From contig DCZD01000002.1 in assembly GCA_002331255.1 (NCBI GenBank), forward strand, positions 34,656-64,082: a stretch of DNA of 29,427 nucleotides, read 5' to 3'. Shown here one piece after another: positions 23,726 through 29,427 of the stretch (positions within the stretch are counted from its first letter, which is position 1; the number at the start of each line of letters is the position of its first letter). The translations under genes and the position numbers were made by a program. The notes beneath the pieces were generated by a model. It searched no databases and was not told the origin of the DNA. It saw only the letters and a program-made list of their open reading frames with translations. The stretch is from Acidimicrobiaceae bacterium UBA2093 (lineage in GTDB: Bacteria; Actinomycetota; Acidimicrobiia; Acidimicrobiales; Ilumatobacteraceae).

Positions 23726-24300
23726 CCCAGTGAACGCAGCCCGGCCCAAGCCAGACCGCCGATTTGCCGACCAATATCAACCGGGTCGAAATTCTCTCCG
23801 CTAGCGACGAGGTGTCGACTGACAGATTCCGACATGCCGACAAGTCCGTAGGCCATGGTGCGGCGCACTGACTCGCTGATATCGGCGGCGATGAGCGGAG
23901 CAATCGCATCGGCAATGGCGCGCTCGACACGGCGAATTGCACCGGCAAACTCTTCATCGAGTCGTGCTCCGCCTCCGAACAACAGGCTGAATGCATCTTG
24001 GTTGGCGAGAACCCAACTGAAGTACGCGATCATTCCGCGTTCGGTCTGCTCCCGACCATCCGCCGAATCAACTGCTGCCTTTGTGATGGCTGCAATGAGG
24101 TCACTGCCGACGACGTCGAGCAACTCGAGGTACAACTCACGTTTGCTGTCGAAGTGTTGATAGATGACGGGTTTGGTTACACCGATTGCATCGGCAATGT
24201 CGACCATCGAAGTCTCGTGATAACCACGGTGTGAGAACGCGACAAGTGCCGCTTGCAAGATTTGCTCGCGCCGTTCCCCAGAGCTTTGCTTCGCGGACAT
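23698..24300 (-). CDS. TetR-family regulator in the sortase operon
   Basis: A 200-residue regulator with a typical helix-turn-helix at about residues 31-55 (TSMVDIADAIGVTKPVIYQHF) and a helical ligand domain. ATG 24300 begins MSAKQSSGERREQIL, a normal TetR lead; the frame to 24354 overlaps the upstream gene. It starts 1 base after the stop of the small membrane-protein gene and is the last gene of the sortase run. Ligand and targets are unknown. Its last 28 bases overlap the end of lhr on the other strand. Confidence 0.88.
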   Translation of the reverse strand: MSAKQSSGERREQILQAALVAFSHRGYHETSMVDIADAIGVTKPVIYQHFDSKRELYLELLDVVGSDLIAAITKAAVDSADGREQTERGMIAYFSWVLANQDAFSLLFGGGARLDEEFAGAIRRVERAIADAIAPLIAADISESVRRTMAYGLVGMSESVSRHLVASGENFDPVDIGRQIGGLAWAGLRSLGQSRNTQPR

Positions 24301-24301
24301 C

Positions 24302-24571
24302 TCACAAGCCTCGTTCTCTGTCGTCACGTTCTGCGGCCTTGACGGCATAGCCAAGAACTATGGATGGTGCGAGCAACACGGATCCAGCAATGAGACTGAT
24401 GATGACAATGGTGACAAGTGGACCCGAGAAGCCAATGGCGAACGCGATGACGAAACAACTGATGCACAACGCATAGAGCAAGTAGCCGATTCGGTTGGCA
24501 AGCAAGGTGTAGTGGGCGATGCGGGCGCGCTTCTCGCGCACTGGGTCGGTATTGCTGTTCGAACCATTCAT
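24302..24571 (-). CDS. Small two-helix membrane protein, 89 residues
   Basis: I do not recognise a named family. A charged, probably cytoplasmic lead (1-25, ending AHYTLLANRIGY) precedes two hydrophobic helices at about 27-48 and 50-73, and a charged tail (KAAERDDRERGL) ends the protein. It sits 21 bases after the sortase gene and 1 base before tetR in one direction, so it belongs to that operon. A role in the envelope is inferred only from the membrane helices and neighbour. Confidence 0.75.
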   Translation of the reverse strand: MNGSNSNTDPVREKRARIAHYTLLANRIGYLLYALCISCFVIAFAIGFSGPLVTIVIISLIAGSVLLAPSIVLGYAVKAAERDDRERGL

Positions 24572-24592
24572 GGCGACGCCCAGCGTAAGCGA

Positions 24593-25546
24593 CTACAGGT
24601 TCGTGGGGGTGAGCCTGGCGAGGTTCTCATAAAAGAAATAGAGGACGACGACGAATGGCATGACTGTCACGCTGCGTGCGAGCAGTCTGCGACCAAGACG
24701 CTTTCCGATGAATCCGCCCAGCCACCACGTGAAGACCGCGCCAAGCCCCCAGAGCAGGGTCTGAGGAATCGCTGATGGATCATGTAGCCATCCTTCGCTC
24801 AAGACCTCCTCGTCTTCTTCGGGTGTTGCGTTGTTCGTCGTGATGTCTTCCGGCATTGTGGATGGTGTCCAGCGCATGGTTGTCGCCGCTGGCTCTCGTA
24901 GGTCTGCCGACACGATGAGGCGATTCGCAGATGTCCACTTGGGATGGCACGTGACGAGTGTCAGAACGCCCCTAGACGGATCTGCCGTCTCAATGACTTC
25001 GACAGCAGATGGTTTGACGATGTCAACGGACCGCACGTCGTAGGTGAAAACACCGTTGCGAGTCGTGATGGTAATCACGTCACCTTTGTCGAGTTTGTCG
25101 AGGTCGGCAAATGGTGCACCGAAGGTACTGCGGTGACCTGCAATCGCCGTGTTGCCAAGACTTCCAGGAAGGGCGGTGTCAGGGAAGAGCCCCGGTCCCT
25201 TCTTCAGTGCTTTGTACGTGACACCGGCGACGATCCAGTCCTCGACATCGATTTTTTCAATCGAGATCTTTCCGACCGCATCACCGGTGTCGATGCCGTT
25301 TGCCTCGATGACCGACTGTGGTGTCGTGGTGCTCATCGCTGGAGTTGTGGATGTGGTGGTCGTTGCCACGAACTGTTTCTCGAGTTCATCTTGAAATCGA
25401 GCGGTCTGTATGCCGGTGCCCCACAGTTGGTATGCGGTGAAACCGAGAAGCAACAGTCCAGCCCAGATGAGGGTCTTGCCGAGGATTCCGAGCAGTACGT
25501 GCGAAAGGGGTGCGCGATTTCTCTCGATTGCGGGGGCACGAACCAT
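24593..25546 (-). CDS. Sortase, class E-like, with C-terminal membrane helices
   Basis: A 317-residue sortase, a membrane-bound transpeptidase that links surface proteins to the cell envelope. An N-terminal membrane helix (about 18-41) is followed by a Thr/Ser-rich spacer (61-78) and the catalytic domain with His138 (AIAGHRSTFGAPF), Cys200 (TLVTCHP) and Arg209 (ANRLIV). Two further hydrophobic segments at about 262-281 and 292-308 follow, an extra anchor not present in many class E enzymes. The TCHP motif and overall style fit class E or D rather than SrtA. No protein in the window carries a sorting signal. It is the first gene of a minus-strand operon and diverges from ccmA. Confidence 0.9.
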   Translation of the reverse strand: MVRAPAIERNRAPLSHVLLGILGKTLIWAGLLLLGFTAYQLWGTGIQTARFQDELEKQFVATTTTSTTPAMSTTTPQSVIEANGIDTGDAVGKISIEKIDVEDWIVAGVTYKALKKGPGLFPDTALPGSLGNTAIAGHRSTFGAPFADLDKLDKGDVITITTRNGVFTYDVRSVDIVKPSAVEVIETADPSRGVLTLVTCHPKWTSANRLIVSADLREPAATTMRWTPSTMPEDITTNNATPEEDEEVLSEGWLHDPSAIPQTLLWGLGAVFTWWLGGFIGKRLGRRLLARSVTVMPFVVVLYFFYENLARLTPTNL

Positions 25547-25645
25547 GGTTGAACGCTATTGGTTCACTTGGCGAAAAGTCCGACACCCGTAAGGTCCTTA
25601 GTCGAAGGGGCATCATCGTCGTCGGGTCAGTAGCGTGAAGTCGTC
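25547..25645. promoter_or_regulatory. Divergent promoter region, sortase operon / ccm operon
   Basis: The 99-bp gap must hold the start signals of the ccm operon and the sortase operon. An 11-bp palindrome TAAGGTCCTTA lies at 25590-25600. No confident -35/-10 pair was found. Confidence 0.45.
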
Positions 25646-26290
25646 ATGACATCCGTCCCCGTCATCTCGTTTCGCGATGTCGTCGCTGTCGCCGGGAGTT
25701 ATCCGGTGCTCGCTGGTGCGGACTTTGACGTGCATCACGGCGAGATCGTTCTTCTCACCGGCCCGAACGGAGCGGGAAAGACGTCGCTGCTGCGAGTGTG
25801 TGCCGGACTACTTCCCATTGAGCGGGGCCAAGCACGCGTGCTCGGTGTCGATCTTGCTTCTGACCGTGCGGCTGTTCGTGATCGCGTGGGAATTCTCGGG
25901 CACACGAACGGCCTGTATGCGGATCTCACTGTGCGTCAGAACATTGAGTTCTGGGCAGATTTGATCGGTGCTACTTCTGACGAGGTGGACTCTGCGCTTA
26001 CGCATGTCGGCCTTGACGGTCGACTAGTCAGCGTGCGTGCATCGCAGTTGTCTGCTGGTCAGCGACGCCGCGTTGCACTCGCACGTCTCATCATTCGACG
26101 CGCAGAGTTGTGGTTACTCGATGAACCACATGCGGGACTTGATGCACATGCACGTGACGAATTGGATGCGACATTGCGCGCCGCGGTCACTTCCGGTGCG
26201 ACTGTAGTTGTCGCATCACATGAACTTGAACGAACGGAGCGAATTGCAACACGGCGAGTGGTGGTTGATGGCGGGGTGGTGCGGCAATGA
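25646..26290 (+). CDS. ccmA: CcmA, ATPase of haem-release ABC complex
   Basis: A 214-residue ABC ATPase: Walker A GPNGAGKT (39-46), signature LSAGQ (135-139) and Walker B LLDEP (157-161). The segment GHTNGLYADLT (85-95) matches the CcmA style. In System I cytochrome c maturation, CcmAB uses ATP to free haem-loaded CcmE from CcmC. It is the first gene of the ccm operon and its stop overlaps the ccmB start by 4 bases (ATGA). Sequence alone could fit another small exporter ATPase; the gene order makes CcmA nearly certain. Confidence 0.92.
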   Translation: MTSVPVISFRDVVAVAGSYPVLAGADFDVHHGEIVLLTGPNGAGKTSLLRVCAGLLPIERGQARVLGVDLASDRAAVRDRVGILGHTNGLYADLTVRQNIEFWADLIGATSDEVDSALTHVGLDGRLVSVRASQLSAGQRRRVALARLIIRRAELWLLDEPHAGLDAHARDELDATLRAAVTSGATVVVASHELERTERIATRRVVVDGGVVRQ

Positions 26291-26994
26291 GTGATACATA
26301 CACTGCTACGCCCAGTCTGTTGAAGGTGGCGAGAACCATCATGATCAAGGACTTGCGTACCGAAGTGAATAGTCGCGTAATTCTGAATCAAGTTGCGCCG
26401 TTTTCTGTCGTCATCATGATTCTTTTTGCATTTGCACTCGACAACGACGGCATCTTGCAGAGAGTGGCGCCTGGACTTGTGTGGCTAGCGACGATGTTCT
26501 CGATGCTTGTCGTCGTGCAGCGAACTTTTGCAGTCGAGACAGCCGATGGCGCCCTTGATGCTTTGCGTGTCGCCGGAGTCGATACGCGGGCGTTGTTCCT
26601 CGGCAAATCGGTGGCTCTCGGTGTGCAATTGTGCGCTCTCGATGTGGTGCTGGTTGCCACAGCGTTCTTTCTCTACAACGTCCAGCTCGAACTGTCCGGA
26701 TTGCTGGTGGTTTTCGTCACGGTGCTGCTCGCCTGTATCGGGTTGGGATTCATCGGTACTCTGTACGGAGGCCTTGCTGCAGGTGCTCGGGGCCGAGAAA
26801 CCCTCCTTCCCTTGCTCCTGCTGCCAGTGGTCGCGCCCGTGCTTATCGGTGCGACGCGCGCCACGGAGGCTGGTTTCAATAGTGGAGGAGCAGAAGTGTC
26901 GGAAGGTTGGCCCTGGAGTGGATTACTCCTCATCTTTGCGGTCATCTTTGGAGTCGTCGGTTCCGTGGCTTTCGGTCCATTGATCGACGAATAG
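26287..26994 (+). CDS. ccmB: CcmB, membrane subunit of haem-release ABC complex
   Basis: A 235-residue integral membrane protein with about six hydrophobic helices and little else. A CcmB-like N-terminus reads IMIKDLRTEVNSRVI (about 18-32), and LLPLLLLPVVAPVLIGATRAT (near 182-202) matches the conserved LP-rich CcmB segment. It partners CcmA. Translational coupling with ccmA is likely from the ATGA overlap. The gap to ccmC is 13 bases. Confidence 0.92.
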   Translation: MSDTYTATPSLLKVARTIMIKDLRTEVNSRVILNQVAPFSVVIMILFAFALDNDGILQRVAPGLVWLATMFSMLVVVQRTFAVETADGALDALRVAGVDTRALFLGKSVALGVQLCALDVVLVATAFFLYNVQLELSGLLVVFVTVLLACIGLGFIGTLYGGLAAGARGRETLLPLLLLPVVAPVLIGATRATEAGFNSGGAEVSEGWPWSGLLLIFAVIFGVVGSVAFGPLIDE

Positions 26995-27007
26995 AGACGA
27001 AAACTTC

Positions 27008-27748
27008 ATGCCAGGCACCTCGACTCCGACCGGTACACGCGCCACGCGCATGCTTGGCGTCGTGACGCTCGCATTCACTGTGTGGCTAGTTGTATTTGGC
27101 CTCGTCGTGTCAGCTGAAGATGTCGTGCAAGGTTCGACAGTTCGCATGATGTATGTGCATGTACCTTCAATTTGGGTTGCATATGTCGCTTTTGCACTCA
27201 CCGCCGTCGTGTCGGCTGTATATCTCTCGGGCAAGAACCGATCGCTTGCGTGGGATCGGGTAGCCGGTGCATCTGCAGAGATTGGCGTGCTGTTCGTTGC
27301 CATTTCCCTCATCACTGGAAGCTTGTGGGGTCGACTCACGTGGGGCACATATTGGGTGTGGGATGCGCGCCTCACCAGCACGGCGTTTCTCTTCATCACC
27401 TATATCGGGTATCTGGCGGTCCGGGGCCTTGGCGGCTCGTTCAGACAACGCGCACGGCGCTCTGCGGTGCTTGCACTTCTTGCCGTGCTCGAGATTCCGC
27501 TCGTGCACTTCAGCGTCGTCATCTGGAGGTCTTTGCATCAAGAGTCGACAGTGGCCAACAGCGGAACAGATGTCGAACTAGATGGCCTCATGTTGTTCAC
27601 ACTCTTTCTCGGAATAGTGACATTCACCATGCTGTTCGCGTGGATGGTGCTGCATCGTCAGCGTGCTCTTGCGTTACAGGATGCGGTCGATTCGCATGGG
27701 CTTGACCTGGCCATTAAGCAGCGCCAACAGGAAGCCGAGGTGCGCTGA
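27008..27748 (+). CDS. ccmC: CcmC, haem-handling protein that loads CcmE
   Basis: A 246-residue membrane protein with six likely helices. The periplasmic WWD-type haem motif is visible as WGTYWVWDARLTS (112-124). Probable haem axial ligands are His51 (VHVPSIW) and His177 (RSLHQ), equivalent to E. coli His60 and His184 by eye. CcmC passes haem to CcmE with the help of CcmD. A weak purine-rich stretch (AGAGACGAAAA) precedes the start. The operon continues with a ccmD-like gene 2 bases after the stop. Confidence 0.93.
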   Translation: MPGTSTPTGTRATRMLGVVTLAFTVWLVVFGLVVSAEDVVQGSTVRMMYVHVPSIWVAYVAFALTAVVSAVYLSGKNRSLAWDRVAGASAEIGVLFVAISLITGSLWGRLTWGTYWVWDARLTSTAFLFITYIGYLAVRGLGGSFRQRARRSAVLALLAVLEIPLVHFSVVIWRSLHQESTVANSGTDVELDGLMLFTLFLGIVTFTMLFAWMVLHRQRALALQDAVDSHGLDLAIKQRQQEAEVR

Positions 27749-27750
27749 TC

Positions 27751-27885
27751 ATGGAACACGCATCGTTCATCATCGGAAGTTACGTGCTGACTTTTGGTTC
27801 AATCGGCCTGTACGTTGCGTGGTTCCTTCGCCGTTCGCGATCAATCGACAAGTTCCTGGATGACAAGGACAAGCCATGGACCTAA
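27751..27885 (+). CDS. ccmD: CcmD-like single-helix membrane protein, 44 residues
   Basis: A 44-residue frame lies exactly between ccmC and ccmE, starting 2 bases after the ccmC stop and overlapping the ccmE start by 10 bases. The product has one hydrophobic helix (about residues 6-26, FIIGSYVLTFGSIGLYVAWF) followed by a basic and then acidic tail (RRSRSIDKFLDDKDK), the shape of CcmD. CcmD stabilises the CcmC-CcmE complex. Sequence conservation in CcmD is low, so the call rests on size, topology and position. Confidence 0.8.
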   Translation: MEHASFIIGSYVLTFGSIGLYVAWFLRRSRSIDKFLDDKDKPWT

Positions 27886-28370
27886 CGCCCCGCACATCAG
27901 GTGACGCATCGGCGACGGCACAAACAATGAAACCGCGTCGGCGATGGCTGCCGATGGTCATCGTGGCGGTGGCGATAGTGGCCGGCGGTGTCGTCGTCAC
28001 TCGGTTCTTGACGAGCGCCATCGACTACTACTGCAACGTCGACGAAATTGGCGTTCGCAGTGGCTGCGACGAGGGTCGACGTATTCGAGTTCAAGGCGTC
28101 GTGGTTGAGGGCAGTCTTGCGAAGTCAGATGGCGCAACGACTTTCAAATTGTCTTTCCACGACAAGACCGTTGCCGTGCGTTACGAAGGTGATCCAGGTG
28201 GCGTGTTCCAAGAATGCATTCCCGTGGTGGCCCATGGGCGTCTTCAAGGGGGGCTCTTTGCGAGCGACCGTATTGAGGTCAAACATTCGAACGAGTACGT
28301 CGAGAAGAATGACACTCGAATAGAAGAATCAGACAAAGAGGCAGCTGCATGCTCAGTGCAGGAGGGGTAG
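27876..28370 (+). CDS. ccmE: CcmE, periplasmic haem chaperone (HxxxY type)
   Basis: A 164-residue protein with one N-terminal membrane helix (about 24-46) and a soluble OB-fold domain. The haem-attachment motif is HSNEY, with His137 binding haem covalently and Tyr141 as ligand, the HxxxY form rather than the CxxxY form known from archaea and some bacteria. RRIRVQGVVVEGSL (68-81) matches the CcmE core. Unusually there are Cys53 and Cys64 just after the membrane helix, plus Cys114 and Cys159. It starts inside the ccmD-like gene and its end overlaps the ccmF start by 22 bases, so translation is closely coupled. Confidence 0.92.
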   Translation: MDLTPRTSGDASATAQTMKPRRRWLPMVIVAVAIVAGGVVVTRFLTSAIDYYCNVDEIGVRSGCDEGRRIRVQGVVVEGSLAKSDGATTFKLSFHDKTVAVRYEGDPGGVFQECIPVVAHGRLQGGLFASDRIEVKHSNEYVEKNDTRIEESDKEAAACSVQEG

Positions 28371-29427
28371 GCGGGCCAATTGGTCGAGCCTTCCTATTGG
28401 TTGGCTTGGTCGGCGCACTGTTCGGCTTCGTGTCGTGTGTCATGGGCATGCGGCAAAAGGACGAGAAGGTGCTTCACCTCTCATTGCGGTTCGCCACACT
28501 GTCGGCTGTGTCGGCAATTGGGGCCTTCGTGGCCATGGAATACGCGATGATCACTCGCGACTTCTCGCTCGATTACATCCAGAAGGTCGGGTCCCGGTCG
28601 ACTCCTGCGCTGTACAACTTCACGGCGGTGTGGAGTGCGCTCGAAGGGTCGATTCTCATGTGGCTGCTCGCGCTCGCATTGATGACGGCATGGGTGGCGT
28701 GGCGGTATCGAGGAAAGATCACCGATCCCCTGGTGGCGAGTGCGCTTGCCACGATGTTCGTAACAGCGTTCTTCTTTTTCTTGTTGACGGTCGGTCCGGC
28801 GAATCCGTTTGCACCGGGAGAAGCCGGAGTCACCGATGGTCCTGGCCCGAATCCGTTGTTGCAGAACCACATCCTTGTCCTCTTTCATCCACCGATTCTC
28901 TATATCGGTTATGTCGGCTTCACGATTCCTTTTGCCTTTGCAATCGGTGCACTCATTACTGGTCGACTCGGGGAAGGTTGGTTGCTCGAGACACGTCGTT
29001 GGGCATTATTCTCGTGGGGCTTTCTAACGTTTGGCATCATCCTCGGTGGCTGGTGGAGCTATGAGGTCCTCGGTTGGAGTGGCGTGTGGGCGTGGGACCC
29101 AGTCGAAAATGCATCGTTGCTGCCGTGGATTACCGGAACTGCATACATCCACTCTGTATTGGTTCAAGAGCGCCGAGGCATGTTGCGTGTCTGGAATTTG
29201 TCTTTACTTATCGCCACCTTCAGCCTCACCATTCTTGGAACCTTCCTCACGAGATCTGGAATCTTGAACTCGGTTCACGCATTTAGTGAAAGTGACATCG
29301 GACCGTACCTGTTGACCTTTTTTGCGATCGTCGTGGTGGCGTCGCTCGTGCTCATCGGGTGGCGAGGTGACCGGTTGCGTGCACCAGGGATCATCGACTC
29401 ACCAATGTCGCGCGAGGGCGCATTCCT
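28349..29427 (+). CDS. ccmF: CcmF, cytochrome c haem ligase subunit (3' end cut off)
   Basis: The first 359 residues of a large multi-helix protein; the gene continues past the right edge. The WWD haem domain reads LGWSGVWAWDPVENASLLPW (241-260), and FHPPILYIGY (179-188) holds a probable haem-ligand His. CcmF, with CcmH, ligates haem from CcmE to the CXXCH motif of apocytochrome c outside the membrane. The ATG at 28349 lies within the end of ccmE; the reading frame has no stop in the window. ccmG and ccmH, if present, would lie beyond the edge. Confidence 0.92.
   Translation, partial: MLSAGGVGGPIGRAFLLVGLVGALFGFVSCVMGMRQKDEKVLHLSLRFATLSAVSAIGAFVAMEYAMITRDFSLDYIQKVGSRSTPALYNFTAVWSALEGSILMWLLALALMTAWVAWRYRGKITDPLVASALATMFVTAFFFFLLTVGPANPFAPGEAGVTDGPGPNPLLQNHILVLFHPPILYIGYVGFTIPFAFAIGALITGRLGEGWLLETRRWALFSWGFLTFGIILGGWWSYEVLGWSGVWAWDPVENASLLPWITGTAYIHSVLVQERRGMLRVWNLSLLIATFSLTILGTFLTRSGILNSVHAFSESDIGPYLLTFFAIVVVASLVLIGWRGDRLRAPGIIDSPMSREGAF

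Overview
The window looks like chromosomal DNA of an actinobacterium outside the mycobacteria. GC is moderately high by eye, genes are tightly packed, and no tRNA, rRNA, insertion sequence or CRISPR array is visible. Steroid catabolism genes of the mycobacterial/rhodococcal type, class II HelD, a class E-like sortase and a DtxR-family regulator fit Actinobacteria. A System I (Ccm) cytochrome c maturation operon is unusual for that phylum, and together these suggest an Acidimicrobiia-like lineage. The lineage is an inference; no marker gene is present to settle it.

Positions 1-10662 form a steroid degradation cluster. On the minus strand lie ipdB (cut by the window edge), ipdA and echA20, which open the last two steroid rings. 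A divergent SDR gene and an acyl-CoA ligase follow on the plus strand. The minus-strand run ipdF, fadE30 and a long SDR handles activated indane-propionate (HIP) intermediates. A plus-strand FadE29-like acyl-CoA dehydrogenase follows, then a minus-strand pair of a FadA5-like thiolase and a TetR regulator. The products would activate a steroid acid, shorten its side chain and open rings C and D. The TetR is neither KstR nor KstR2 by sequence. A perfect 7-5-7 inverted repeat in front of the thiolase-tetR pair is the best operator candidate.

Positions 10801-18448 are mixed. They hold a 779-residue secreted protein with a Ca-binding-like motif and a Ser/Gly/Asn linker, a phosphofructokinase with an unusual active-site Asn, an unrecognised 186-residue protein, a second secreted protein, a HelD-type RNA polymerase-associated helicase, and a small lipoprotein that follows a DtxR-family regulator.

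Positions 18458-25546 hold that DtxR regulator, a full-length Lhr helicase diverging from it, and a minus-strand sortase - small membrane protein - TetR operon that converges on lhr with overlapping 3' ends.

Positions 25646-29427 are a plus-strand operon ccmA-ccmB-ccmC-ccmD-like-ccmE-ccmF with overlapping or nearly abutting genes; ccmF runs off the window. CcmAB release haem-loaded CcmE from CcmC, CcmE carries the haem, and CcmF attaches it to apocytochrome c.

No stretch above about 200 bases lacks a gene. The three largest gaps (7410-7611, 10612-10800, 15712-15901) all separate divergent genes and probably hold promoters.
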